Shown: positions 10,350 through 19,309 of the stretch, piece by piece | Layout of the letters: every line of letters begins with the position of its first letter | Position numbering within the stretch: position 1 is the stretch's first letter | Source: Mastigocoleus testarum BC008 | GTDB lineage: Bacteria; Cyanobacteriota; Cyanobacteriia; Cyanobacteriales; Nostocaceae | DNA: 64,000 nucleotides | Assembly (NCBI RefSeq): GCF_001456025.1 | Contig: NZ_LMTZ01000024.1 | Span: 48,470 to 112,469, forward strand | Direction of reading: 5' to 3' | The notes under the pieces: generated by a model | Database searches by the model: none | What the model saw: the letters and a program-made list of their open reading frames with translations, nothing else | What the model was told of the DNA's origin: nothing | Position numbers and translations under genes: made by a program

Positions 10350-10422
10350 TATTTGCTCCTAAGTTAGTTAGTAGGTTAGTTAGATATATGGTGTTGCGGA
10401 ATTATCGGGTGATTTTGTTCGA

Positions 10423-11838
10423 TTAAATAAGTGCTTGTTCCTTGGGATGTGCAACTTGTTCGTATTCGTATTGGAAAAAGCCAGGGTTTAGTATTCCTTG
10501 GGGGTCATATTTGCGCTTCATCTCATTGAGCTTTAACCAATAATCACCAAACTGTAATCGCCATTTTGGAAGATCCAAATCTGACCAACTTGCAATATAT
10601 CTTTTACCACCCATTTGAAATCCCAATTCTGTCAAGTAATTCATTTTTTCTAAAACAGGTTGAACATGAGATTTTGGAACACTAGGATACATTCCAAATC
10701 CAACAAGAAAATCTTCTTCTGGTAAGGAAAACATAGGCATTTTGCTATTTTTCTTAAGCATGCTAAACGAACCAATTGGCGTATTCCTAAAATCTATGAA
10801 AGAAGGTGTTATTTCAAGAGCGGAATCAATATACTCTTTCGCCATAGATCCTGGTAAAATCACATCCAACCAAGGATGAGCGTGACTTTCTGGAAATGTC
10901 ATTGTCATAGTTGGTTGGATAAATTTCTCAAAGGTGAGGTTTTCTGTGTAGATATGACGGTAAAAGTTGAGTTGGGAAAGGAATTTGTCATCATTCATCT
11001 CTGCTTCTGAGCTAAACTCCCGAGTAATTTGCATTCTATAAAACCATTTGATCAGAGGTTTTAAACCATTATTCCCCGTCCTAGATACTCCCATAATGCA
11101 AGGAGAAAATAAACACATTAAGGCATCAACCAAATTTTCTGATGCTGCTAGAAAATATTCATCTTTTAATAGAAGATTCAGATCGTCATAACAGAGAAAA
11201 TAAGTACGAGTGAAGGGTTGGTATTTTCTTAGTCGATGTTTTACTTGAGTAATGATACCAAATTGACCATAACCGCACAGAACGTGGTTAAAAAGTTCAC
11301 TATTTTCCTCTGGATCGCACCAAACGATATCACCATTTGCTGTTACAACTTCCAAACCCAGACAATTATCTGCTTGAGTTCCATAGCGAAAAGAACTTGG
11401 ACCTAAACCACCAGCAGAATGGGTTCCTCCTATAGTGACACCGAAGTAATTGGTAAGAACAGGAGGAGTTACACCATTTGGTAAGGATCTATCAACTACC
11501 TGTTGCCAAGTAACACCAGTATCGCCTTTAAACCATAATCGATCTGGGTGAAATTCGTGAATTTGATTCAAACCTCTCATATCCAAGAGGATTCCATCAT
11601 TATTAAGTGATTGACCACTTAAAGAATGTCCTGCTGCTTTTGATGAAATTGTTAACCCTTGTTTTTGAGCGTATTTAATTGAAGCTGCAATATCAGCAGA
11701 ATTTTGAGGACGAACAATAACTTGAGGTTTTTTCTGAATTATACCTCCAAAATCTTCAGAAACAGCAAGTAAATCTTCTTTTATGTTACTTACTTCTCCG
11801 CTAATAATATTTTTTAGATCTCTAACAATACTGTTCAT
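10423..11838 (-). CDS. FAD-linked oxidase (FAD_binding_4 / cytokinin-oxidase-like)
   Basis: A 471-residue flavoprotein with the p-cresol methylhydroxylase/vanillyl-alcohol-oxidase fold. It has VIVRPQNSADIAASIKYA, then KAAGHSLSGQS with His71 in the place of the covalent FAD histidine, then GVTIGGTHSAGGLGPSSFRYG. The C-terminus has the usual KYDPQGILNPG. The GHS motif and RYG-x-QAD-N region resemble cytokinin dehydrogenase and related two-electron oxidases. In this operon, between the ATC-hydrolase-like gene and the Rieske pair, it probably dehydrogenates a pathway intermediate (inference). The substrate cannot be read from sequence. Confidence 0.88.
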   Translation of the reverse strand: MNSIVRDLKNIISGEVSNIKEDLLAVSEDFGGIIQKKPQVIVRPQNSADIAASIKYAQKQGLTISSKAAGHSLSGQSLNNDGILLDMRGLNQIHEFHPDRLWFKGDTGVTWQQVVDRSLPNGVTPPVLTNYFGVTIGGTHSAGGLGPSSFRYGTQADNCLGLEVVTANGDIVWCDPEENSELFNHVLCGYGQFGIITQVKHRLRKYQPFTRTYFLCYDDLNLLLKDEYFLAASENLVDALMCLFSPCIMGVSRTGNNGLKPLIKWFYRMQITREFSSEAEMNDDKFLSQLNFYRHIYTENLTFEKFIQPTMTMTFPESHAHPWLDVILPGSMAKEYIDSALEITPSFIDFRNTPIGSFSMLKKNSKMPMFSLPEEDFLVGFGMYPSVPKSHVQPVLEKMNYLTELGFQMGGKRYIASWSDLDLPKWRLQFGDYWLKLNEMKRKYDPQGILNPGFFQYEYEQVAHPKEQALI

Positions 11839-11953
11839 GACTATTCTGCCTATTTTTATGATTTTAGTTAGTAAATTCTGAGTAAAAGTAGGAACTAGAT
11901 ATCAACATAATTTTAATAATTAAGTTTTATTCTAGTCCTCTTATTCATGCAAA

Positions 11954-12574
11954 CTAGGCTAATAAACGCCTTTTTAAGGTTTTAAATCCAATCTTTACTA
12001 AGGTCGGAGCTAGTTTGAATAACCCTAGTATTTGAGACAATGAATTAGATTTATTCTCGATGGTTTGCATTGCTGTTTTGGCTGGCCTTTCATATTTGAA
12101 GACACAAGCACATTCTCCTTCTGCTTGTTTACTCATAATAGAGGCCTTCATTCCAGGGAAAGCTCTTCTCGCAGCTTCTTGTTCCATCTCACAAAGAACT
12201 TGACAAGGTGTCTCAAATCCATATTCTTTTGCGAGATTTAAAACTGGACAAACTCTCTGAATTTCTAATGCTGCATCTATTCCGTTCTGAGAAATATCCA
12301 CTATTTCCGTTGTAAATCCCATAAGTCTCAAGAGGGGAATTGATTTTTTAAAACCCTCAGCAAGAGTATTTTCATCAATAAAAGCCCCCATTAATGCTTT
12401 CTGTTGTTCGGGATATTTCTCTAGCATTTTCTCATATGCAGCAGCTTCTCCCATTTCATTTATTAGCCTTTTATACCTGCTAAATCTCTTCCTAAATAGG
12501 TTTGTGGCTTTGGATGTATCCATTTGTAGGATATCTTCCATACGTAAGTCACCACCACCCATTTTTTCTTTCAT
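11954..12574 (-). CDS. ATC-hydrolase-like protein
   Basis: A 206-residue soluble protein. The pattern CPVLNLAKEYG (about 129-139), a second conserved Cys segment CQVLCEMEQEAARRAFPG (about 143-160) and CACVFKYERP (about 174-183) resembles the L-2-amino-thiazoline-4-carboxylate hydrolase-like family (Pfam ATC_hydrolase). I assign it by motif shape only. AAGGAG lies 8 bp before the ATG. It sits between the small membrane protein and the FAD oxidase in the tetrapyrrole run, so a role in that pathway is likely but its reaction is unknown. Confidence 0.6.
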   Translation of the reverse strand: MKEKMGGGDLRMEDILQMDTSKATNLFRKRFSRYKRLINEMGEAAAYEKMLEKYPEQQKALMGAFIDENTLAEGFKKSIPLLRLMGFTTEIVDISQNGIDAALEIQRVCPVLNLAKEYGFETPCQVLCEMEQEAARRAFPGMKASIMSKQAEGECACVFKYERPAKTAMQTIENKSNSLSQILGLFKLAPTLVKIGFKTLKRRLLA

Positions 12575-12609
12575 TTTATATCTCCTTATTTGTTTATAAT
12601 CCTTTACAG

Positions 12610-12849
12610 TTATTGCGGAATTAAGAAAAAACTTGAGAAAAAATAAACAAAGAAGAAAGTAATGGTAAAGTATTTTAAAATTTGAATAAGAGCCAATACT
12701 ATTTCGACTTCTACATTACTTATTAATTGATTCTCTTCTCTGTAATTACTGACTATTCTTGTTGAAATATTGTTGTTAGTTTTGTTTAGATCAACACTCC
12801 TATATTTAAGTTGTAAATCTTCCAGATTAGGTAATTTTTTGGTTTCCAT
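12610..12849 (-). CDS. Small single-pass membrane protein, 79 aa
   Basis: Not a family I recognise. The N-terminal ~50 residues are polar; the last ~25 (LALIQILKYFTITFFFVYFF...) form one very hydrophobic helix, giving a tail-anchored topology. I place the start at the ATG at 12849 because AGGAG lies 9 bp upstream; the frame stays open three codons further. It is squeezed between the divergent hemF (20 bp) and the ATC-hydrolase-like gene (35 bp), so it is almost certainly cotranscribed. It may tether pathway enzymes to a membrane (inference). Confidence 0.6.
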   Translation of the reverse strand: METKKLPNLEDLQLKYRSVDLNKTNNNISTRIVSNYREENQLISNVEVEIVLALIQILKYFTITFFFVYFFSSFFLIPQ

Positions 12850-12878
12850 TACCACCAACTCCTATATTTTTGGAATTT

Positions 12879-13883
12879 TTATACCCATGTTGAAGGATGT
12901 TTGAGTAATTCCCTAAGTCTTGCTTCTTGAGTACCACTTAAGGGTTTATCATCATATTCCCAACAAGCTCCTGGAGGCATACAATTAAAAACACTTTGGG
13001 AATTAACCATACCGCTTGCTAAACCAAAACGTAAACCTCGATCACTTGTCAGAATAAACTCAACATAGCGTCCGCGAACAAGATGTTGCCAATGCTTATT
13101 TTCTTTAGTAAAAGGCATATTTTTCCGTTTTTCTACAATGGGTATATATGCAGGAGCAAAGGCTTTAGTGCAGTCTGTGACAAAGGAAAGTAATTGTTGT
13201 ATATCTTCTCCTTTAAGATTGTCAAAGAAAATACCACCTATGCCTCGACTTTCACCACGGTGGGGTATATGAAAGTAGTCATCGCACGATTTTTTGAAGC
13301 GAGGGTAATAGGAAGAGTCATAACGATCGCAAACTTGTTGATGTACCTTGTGAAAATGAGTAGCATCTTCTTCAAATAAATAAGCTGGGGTTAAATCCGC
13401 ACCACCACCAAACCACCAAGAACCAGGTTGAGAACCATCACCAATTTGAAAATAGCGATAATTAGCATGGGCAGTTGGTACCATGGGGTTATGAGGATGA
13501 ATAACAAAACTAGCACCAGTAGCAAAGAAAGGAGTACCTTTATCATCGGTGAGCCCATCTACTTCTTTTGTTGCTAAAGCACCTGATGTCTGGAATGTCA
13601 TTCCCGGTGGAAGTTTACCTGTAAGAGCTACATAATTAATCCCAATTTTTTCAAATACATTACCGTTATGTAAACTGCGGTCAATATATGTAGTATCTTC
13701 ACTACTTTCTCCAGGTACCCAAACTCCGTTTAGATCGCGATTCCAGGATTTCTCACTTAATTTTTTACCGTCTATTTGTTCTAAGGTTTGACAAGTATTC
13801 TCAAACATCTGTTGAAAAACTTTATCTGCGATACCACGCATTTTAGGTTGTTTTACAACTGATTCTTCTTGAAGTTGAACCAT
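12879..13883 (-). CDS. Divergent oxygen-dependent coproporphyrinogen III oxidase-like protein
   Basis: A 334-residue HemF-family protein. It keeps the core: NYRYFQ, WWFGGGADLTPAYLFEED (about 156-173), [14 protein letters not shown] (about 208-221) and RGRYVEF. However, the usual glycine-rich stretch before LQ-GxVFE (GGGGRSR in the neighbouring copy) is replaced by GESSEDTTYIDRS, and an extra ~15-residue loop lies near 98-116. Its DLTPAYLFEED and FFDNL segments resemble proteobacterial/eukaryotic HemF more than the cyanobacterial type next door. It may be a transferred or neofunctionalised copy acting on another propionate or substrate (inference). 64 bp after hemF. Confidence 0.88.
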   Translation of the reverse strand: MVQLQEESVVKQPKMRGIADKVFQQMFENTCQTLEQIDGKKLSEKSWNRDLNGVWVPGESSEDTTYIDRSLHNGNVFEKIGINYVALTGKLPPGMTFQTSGALATKEVDGLTDDKGTPFFATGASFVIHPHNPMVPTAHANYRYFQIGDGSQPGSWWFGGGADLTPAYLFEEDATHFHKVHQQVCDRYDSSYYPRFKKSCDDYFHIPHRGESRGIGGIFFDNLKGEDIQQLLSFVTDCTKAFAPAYIPIVEKRKNMPFTKENKHWQHLVRGRYVEFILTSDRGLRFGLASGMVNSQSVFNCMPPGACWEYDDKPLSGTQEARLRELLKHPSTWV

Positions 13884-13947
13884 TTTTATTACCTACTAAA
13901 TTGACTAATTGATGTCTGCAATTTATCAAAATGGAAAAAATATATTT

Positions 13948-15000
13948 TTACTTTCCAGAAACTACTCCATTTGCCCAATCTTGGGGTTTTAAGAAGGTGT
14001 CATATAGTTGTGCTTCCGGGGTATTAGCTTTTGGTTGATAACCATACTCCCAGCGTACAAGGGGTGGTAAAGACATTAAAATCGACTCGGTACGTCCGTT
14101 AGTTTGCAAACCAAATAGGGTGCCACGGTCATAAACTAAGTTAAATTCTACATATCTACCTCTGCGATATAATTGGAAGTTACGTTGATGTTCGCCATAT
14201 TCCATTAACCTGCGTCGTTCTACTATTGGTAAGTAAGCAGTGATGAATGATTCTCCGCAAGTACCGACAAAGGAAAATATTTCTTCCCAAGGGCAGGGTT
14301 TAGGGATACCAATTGTATTGCTGACTATCGCCGCTGGGGAATCAGAATTACTTCCTCGATATAATTGACCTTCCCCATCTTGATAATCAAAGAATATACC
14401 ACCTATCCCACGATTTTCTTGACGATGTTTGAGATAAAAATATTCATCGCACCAAGGTTTAAATACTCGGTAATAGTCGGGATGATGAGCATCACAAGCC
14501 TGCTTGAGGGTGGAATGAAAATGAACTGCATCCTCTGCAAATGGATAGTAAGGCGTTAAATCTATACCACCACCAAACCACCAAATCGGACCTGCTTCAA
14601 AGTAACGGTAGTTTAGATGGACTGTTGGTACATAGGGATTTTTAGGATGTAAAACTAAGGATACACCTGTGGCGTAAAATTTATGACCTGCTGCTTCTGG
14701 ACGTCGGCTGAGAATAGAAGCTGGAAGATGGGAACCCCAAACTTCAGAAAAATTAACTCCTCCTTGTTCGAAGACATTACCATTTTGCAGAATGCGCGAT
14801 CGCCCTCCACCTCCCTCAGGACGTTCCCAACTATCTTCTTTAAATTTGCCAGTACCATCTATTACTTCTAAATTACTGCAGATTTGTGACTGCAAATTTT
14901 GCATGAACCGGCTAACAATAGCCTTACTATTTTTTGGAGGTAAAGATTGAGAAGTTTTCGCTTGAGAAGATTTAACTTGCTGAGTTGAAACAATTGTCAT
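13948..15000 (-). CDS. hemF: Oxygen-dependent coproporphyrinogen III oxidase, cyanobacterial type
   Basis: Oxidatively decarboxylates two propionates of coproporphyrinogen III to vinyls using O2. The full family signature is present: [12 protein letters not shown] (59-69), [18 protein letters not shown] (127-144), [14 protein letters not shown] (191-204), [10 protein letters not shown], and the cyanobacterial C-terminus [18 protein letters not shown]. Length 350 is normal; an N-terminal ~25 residues are low-complexity Ser/Lys-rich. Located between hemB and the divergent hemF copy. A housekeeping-type enzyme, but whether it is the only canonical HemF in the genome cannot be told here. Confidence 0.95.
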   Translation of the reverse strand: MTIVSTQQVKSSQAKTSQSLPPKNSKAIVSRFMQNLQSQICSNLEVIDGTGKFKEDSWERPEGGGGRSRILQNGNVFEQGGVNFSEVWGSHLPASILSRRPEAAGHKFYATGVSLVLHPKNPYVPTVHLNYRYFEAGPIWWFGGGIDLTPYYPFAEDAVHFHSTLKQACDAHHPDYYRVFKPWCDEYFYLKHRQENRGIGGIFFDYQDGEGQLYRGSNSDSPAAIVSNTIGIPKPCPWEEIFSFVGTCGESFITAYLPIVERRRLMEYGEHQRNFQLYRRGRYVEFNLVYDRGTLFGLQTNGRTESILMSLPPLVRWEYGYQPKANTPEAQLYDTFLKPQDWANGVVSGK

Positions 15001-15113
15001 AATATCTCACTTTTGTTTCTATTTCTACTGAGAACTACACAATTACAAACTTACGGATTGTTTGAGGGCTAAAGTTTTTGACTTTGCGAAGCGATTGGAT
15101 ATCATCCTCAAAT

Positions 15114-15149
15114 ACTTATAGGAGATTTTGAACTTATAGGAGATTTTGA
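15114..15149. repeat. 18-bp direct repeat x2 in the hemB-hemF spacer
   Basis: Two perfect tandem copies of ACTTATAGGAGATTTTGA lie between hemB (upstream) and hemF. Each hem spacer checked carries its own short tandem repeat rather than a shared element. Confidence 0.85.
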
Positions 15150-15197
15150 CAAATCTTTATACCCACAATCAAAGGAATTTTACGGTCAAATTCTATG

Positions 15198-16190
15198 TTA
15201 ATTATTCCCGCTCTGTAACCAACGAGCCGCATCTTTAGCATGATATGTCAAAATCAAGTCTGCTCCAGCCCGTTTGAAGCTCGTGAGAGTTTCCATAACT
15301 ACTCGTTTTTCGTCAATCCAGCCATTGAGAGCAGCGGCTTTAGTCATGGAGTATTCTCCAGAAACATTATAAGCAGCTACAGGTAGATTACTATTTTGCT
15401 TAACGCGCCAAATAATATCCATGTAGGCTAAGGCTGGTTTAACCATCAGTATATCCGCACCTTCAGCGATATCAAGTTCAATTTCTTTAATAGCTTCCCG
15501 AGCGTTACCGGGATCCATTTGATAGGTGCGGCGATCGCCAAATTGGGGAGCTGAATCTGCGGCGTCACGGAATGGACCATAATAGGAGGAAGCATATTTG
15601 GCTGCATAGGACATAATTGGTATATCTTGATAACCATTTGCATCTAATGCACTTCGGATTGCACCTACAAAACCATCCATCATTCCAGAAGGAGCAATGA
15701 TATCAACGCCAGCATTTGCTTGAGAAACTGCGGTTTTTTTCAGCAGTTCTAATGTGGGGTCATTCAAAACACGCCCAGTTAAGTCATTTAATTGCAAATA
15801 TCCACAATGCCCATGACTGGTATATTCACATAAACAGGTATCTGCAATAACGATTAATTCTGGTACTGCTTTTTTGATCGCGGTTGCTGCTTTTTGAACT
15901 ATACCACAATCATGCCACGCACCTGTTGCTTCTATATCTTTATCTTCAGGAATGCCAAATAGAATGATTGCAGGAATACCTAACTGATAAACTTCTTTGG
16001 CTTCTTCTACTACTTTGTCTACCGATAACTGGTAAACTCCAGGCATGGATGATACTTCTTTGGCTATCGCTGTACCGGGTACAGCAAATAGGGGATAAAT
16101 TAAGTCATTGGTGTTGAGGACTGTTTCTCGTACCATCCGACGTATTTGGGGATGGTTTCTTAGGCGACGAGGACGATGATTTGGAAACAT
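15198..16190 (-). CDS. hemB: Porphobilinogen synthase (ALA dehydratase)
   Basis: Condenses two 5-aminolevulinate molecules to porphobilinogen. Schiff-base lysines K198 ([18 protein letters not shown]) and K251 ([11 protein letters not shown]) are present, as is the metal-binding cluster [14 protein letters not shown] with Cys119, Cys121 and Cys129. Length 330 and N-terminus [11 protein letters not shown] are as in other cyanobacteria. It lies between hemC (222 bp upstream) and hemF. Secure identification. Confidence 0.96.
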   Translation of the reverse strand: MFPNHRPRRLRNHPQIRRMVRETVLNTNDLIYPLFAVPGTAIAKEVSSMPGVYQLSVDKVVEEAKEVYQLGIPAIILFGIPEDKDIEATGAWHDCGIVQKAATAIKKAVPELIVIADTCLCEYTSHGHCGYLQLNDLTGRVLNDPTLELLKKTAVSQANAGVDIIAPSGMMDGFVGAIRSALDANGYQDIPIMSYAAKYASSYYGPFRDAADSAPQFGDRRTYQMDPGNAREAIKEIELDIAEGADILMVKPALAYMDIIWRVKQNSNLPVAAYNVSGEYSMTKAAALNGWIDEKRVVMETLTSFKRAGADLILTYHAKDAARWLQSGNN

Positions 16191-16412
16191 AATTTATCAA
16201 GGAAAACTACTGAGTATTGGGTGAGGAGATTTACCTTTGTAGCAATAATATTCTGGGTCAGTAGATAGGTTAGGAATTTATACCTCAATTTTTGTTTCAA
16301 AAAAGGTAGGAAATGGGAAAGGGTGAAGAGAAAGACAAATCCTAACCAGAAGACAGAATGCTATGTATCGTAACTTCCCATCTATAGATATTTGTACGTG
16401 TATTTTGACTGA

Positions 16413-17375
16413 TTACCTATGTGTTTGGTAAATTTCTGATAAGATTTCCTGTGCTCCCATGTTGCGTAGGTTATCAGCCAGTTGCAGACCTAGCAGATCT
16501 GGGTTTTTAGAGCTTCCAGTGACGGAGTCTTTGAGCATCCTTTTACCATCGACGCTTGCGACAAAACCAGTCAATGTCAGAGTCTCTTTGTCTAGATGAC
16601 TGTTAACCCCAATAGGTACTTGACAACCACCTTCTAAATCTCTTAGGAAAGCACGTTCTGCGGTAACGCAAATACGGGTAGGTACATCTTCAATGTTTTT
16701 AAGTAAGGACAATATTTTTTTATCATCACTTCGACATTCAATACCTAAAGCTCCTTGTCCGACAGCATGTAAAGATATTTCTGGTGGTAACACTTGATGA
16801 ATGCGCTTGTCCATCCCCAATCTTTTTAATCCTGCTACGGCTAAAATTAATGCATCGTATTCGCCGTTGTCCAGTTTTGCTAGACGAGTATTGAGGTTCC
16901 CGCGCACATCTTTGAAGGTAAGGTGGGGAAATTTATGCCGCAACTGGGCTAGTCTGCGCAGGGAGGATGTACCAATAACTGTACCTGCTGGTAATGTATC
17001 AATTTGCCTATCTTTGTACTTTTCGTGGACAACTAAAGCATCTGCAGGATTTTCTCTTTCTGTAACTGCTGCTAATACTAATCCTTCTGGTAAACGAGTT
17101 GGTAAATCCTTGAGGGAGTGAACGGCAAAGTCAACCTCCCGATTTAGCATTGCAATTTCTAGTTCCTTGGTAAATAGTGCTTTATCACCAATCTTAGATA
17201 GTGCAACATCCAGGATTTTATCACCTTGGGTAGAAAGTTTTTCAACTTCAAAGGATATATGAGGAAAGTGTTTTTGGAGTTGTTGTTGGACCCAATAGGT
17301 TTGAACTAAGGCTAATTCGCTTTTGCGAGAACCAATACGAATTGTTGGAGAAAGAAGAGAAGTTGTAGGTGTCAT
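16413..17375 (-). CDS. hemC: Porphobilinogen deaminase (hydroxymethylbilane synthase)
   Basis: Polymerises four porphobilinogens to hydroxymethylbilane. Seen: [11 protein letters not shown] at 13-23, catalytic Asp90 in HSLKDLPT, arginine-rich [12 protein letters not shown] (135-146), [10 protein letters not shown], and the dipyrromethane-carrying Cys251 in [10 protein letters not shown]. Length 320 is normal. hemD is not adjacent, so uroporphyrinogen III synthase must be supplied from elsewhere. An 8-bp tandem repeat lies directly before the start codon. Confidence 0.96.
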   Translation of the reverse strand: MTPTTSLLSPTIRIGSRKSELALVQTYWVQQQLQKHFPHISFEVEKLSTQGDKILDVALSKIGDKALFTKELEIAMLNREVDFAVHSLKDLPTRLPEGLVLAAVTERENPADALVVHEKYKDRQIDTLPAGTVIGTSSLRRLAQLRHKFPHLTFKDVRGNLNTRLAKLDNGEYDALILAVAGLKRLGMDKRIHQVLPPEISLHAVGQGALGIECRSDDKKILSLLKNIEDVPTRICVTAERAFLRDLEGGCQVPIGVNSHLDKETLTLTGFVASVDGKRMLKDSVTGSSKNPDLLGLQLADNLRNMGAQEILSEIYQTHR

Positions 17376-17380
17376 AGTTT

Positions 17381-17412
17381 TTAGTTACTTAGTTACTTAG
17401 TTACTTAGTTGC
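17381..17412. repeat. 8-bp tandem repeat x4 before hemC
   Basis: Three copies of TTAGTTAC plus one variant (TTAGTTGC), six bases from the hemC start codon on its upstream side. It occupies the place of the ribosome-binding region and lacks an obvious Shine-Dalgarno, so it could influence hemC translation. Confidence 0.8.
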
Positions 17413-17535
17413 TTGCTCGATTGAGTTATTTGGTCATACTAATTTCCAGCTTTGTTGCTACACTTCCATTTATAAGAGAGAAAAGGGAACAGGTTATAGA
17501 AAACAGATTTAAATAATTGATGTGTAGCAATATTT

Positions 17536-17574
17536 TTTGAAATTAGTATTTGAAATTAGTATTTGAAACTAGTA
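17536..17574. repeat. 13-bp tandem repeat x3 abutting the hemE stop
   Basis: Three copies of TTTGAAATTAGTA (last with one change) directly next to the hemE stop codon at 17575-17577. Confidence 0.85.
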
Positions 17575-18627
17575 TTAGTTAAAATCTATAGATGAGTAAT
17601 TGAGCCCCTTGACAGTCTCAAAAAAGAAACCAACGTTTTCTTCAGGAGTATTTTGTAAGACTCCATGACCAAGGTTGAAAATATGTCGGTTTTTCCCAGC
17701 TTTACGGACTGTGTCGATAATCCGCTCGCGAATCAAATCTTGAGGACCAAATAAAATACAGGGATCTATATTTCCTTGAACGCCAATATTGGCTCCAAGT
17801 CTTTGTCGTGCAACAGCCATATCAACTGTCCAATCTACACTGACAATGTCTACACCGGATTGTCCCATTAACTCGAGTAGTCCACCACTATTCTTGATGT
17901 AAAGGATTATGGGAGTGCTTGGATGGATTTTTTTGATATGTTTCACTACCTGTTGTATGTAAGGTAGAGCAAACTTTTTAAAGTCTTCAGGACTTAATTG
18001 TCCAGCCCAAGAATCAAATAGTTGCAAAACTTGAGCGCCACAATCTATTTGATAACAAGCATAGGTAGCGATCGCTGAAGCTAATTTTCCTAAAAATTGA
18101 TGCAGCATGGCTGGTTGATAGTAAGCCATTTTTTTGATGATGGCATAGTCTTTTGAACTTTTACCTTCAATAGCATAAGCTGCTAATGTCCAAGGAGCAC
18201 CCACAAATCCCAAAACCGTGGCTTGATTATCAACTTCTTTTCTGAGGGTAGTTAAAATCTGACGGATGAATGGTAAAGATACTTCTGGTTCCAATGGTGT
18301 GAGAGCATCAATTTGTTCCTGAGTGCGGATTGGAACTTCAAATACCGGTCCTTTACTTTCAACGATATCAAAAGGAATCCCAATACCTGGTAGTGGTGTC
18401 AAAATATCAGAGAACATTATCACACCATCTGGTTTAAAAGCATGAAAAGGTTGCAAAGATATCTCTACAGCAATTTCGGCGTTTTCCGAACGCTCGCGAA
18501 ATGAAGGATGTTTTTGGCGTAAATCCCGATAAACCTTCATGTAACGACCTGCTTGACGCATCATCCATACTGGGGGACGATCTAGTTCTTGACCCCGAGC
18601 AACTTGCAATAATTTATGTTCGATCAT
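17575..18627 (-). CDS. hemE: Uroporphyrinogen decarboxylase
   Basis: Decarboxylates the four acetates of uroporphyrinogen to give coproporphyrinogen. Conserved active-site elements: RQAGRYM (24-30), Asp74 in [10 protein letters not shown], Tyr151 in [12 protein letters not shown], and [10 protein letters not shown] near the C-terminus. Length 350 is typical. First gene of the eleven-gene run, so the operon promoter most likely lies in the 680-bp divergent region upstream. The segment ILYIKNSGG differs from the common cyanobacterial LLVSGSAG, a hint that this is a paralogue (inference). Confidence 0.95.
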   Translation of the reverse strand: MIEHKLLQVARGQELDRPPVWMMRQAGRYMKVYRDLRQKHPSFRERSENAEIAVEISLQPFHAFKPDGVIMFSDILTPLPGIGIPFDIVESKGPVFEVPIRTQEQIDALTPLEPEVSLPFIRQILTTLRKEVDNQATVLGFVGAPWTLAAYAIEGKSSKDYAIIKKMAYYQPAMLHQFLGKLASAIATYACYQIDCGAQVLQLFDSWAGQLSPEDFKKFALPYIQQVVKHIKKIHPSTPIILYIKNSGGLLELMGQSGVDIVSVDWTVDMAVARQRLGANIGVQGNIDPCILFGPQDLIRERIIDTVRKAGKNRHIFNLGHGVLQNTPEENVGFFFETVKGLNYSSIDFN

Positions 18628-19309
18628 TTTGCCTCTTACGTTACAGATTACAGTTTTGAACTCAAGGTAAGCTCGTTTGCTTCCCCGTCTTGTTGTAAAG
18701 AATAAAAAATTTACCTGCGGTTAATAAACTGTCATTTATGCTGCATTATGTACACTTTTATGTATTTTTAATTCGATAATTACAAAAATATAGCTCCATT
18801 AAAAATCGATCTATATCCACGGTTTGGAATAGCTATGCATCAATCATATTTTTGTCTAAACTTTTTACCTAAACTACTGTAAGCCTTTTGAGGTAATCTT
18901 TTGAAGATATAGATGCGGATATATTTAGTAATGTATGATGCTGTTGGTCAATTCTCACAGGGTTAAACCCCTCGCCCTCAAAACATGAATATTGCGTTGT
19001 TTTTATGTCCTGTAATAAATTGTGAGCTAAAATCCTAAGTCAGTTCCAAGGAACTGAAATTCAGAAAATTAATACAATTTAGAACTGATGGGTTAGACCC
19101 CTTTTTAATTCGCCAACAGCATCATGTATATGTAGTTCGCATTTATTAAAGCTAGACATTAATAATTATATTTTTATTAACGATCCTGAAAGGTCTGTAA
19201 ACTATAGCAAACAAATCGTTATAGCTGAAAAAAACTTTACAAATTTTAATTTATTATTCCGATAGTAGAGTAAATGAAAGAGAAGTGATCCATAAATCTG
19301 GAGAAACCA
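18628..19309. other. Divergent promoter region of the tetrapyrrole locus
   Basis: 682 bases without a gene, between hemE (minus) and the FAD monooxygenase (plus). Both promoters must lie here. The middle is occupied by a possible MITE (18935-19125). The last 100 bases before the plus-strand gene are AT-rich, with a GGAGAAACC ribosome site. Confidence 0.6.
18935..19125. mobile_element. Possible MITE or IS remnant with inverted ends
   Basis: A ~190-bp stretch bounded by perfect 13-bp inverted ends ATGATGCTGTTGG (18935-18947) and CCAACAGCATCAT (19113-19125). The symmetry continues inward imperfectly (GGTCAATT / AATTCGCC) and includes related inner blocks GGGTTAAACCC and GGGTTAGACCC. It has no coding capacity. 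Non-autonomous transposon is the simplest reading; target duplication is not clear. Confidence 0.5.

Noticed and set aside
6654..18627. Naming the cluster product as tolyporphin
   Set aside because: No C-glycosyltransferase or sequence comparison is available; only the general resemblance of duplicated hem genes with tailoring enzymes supports it.
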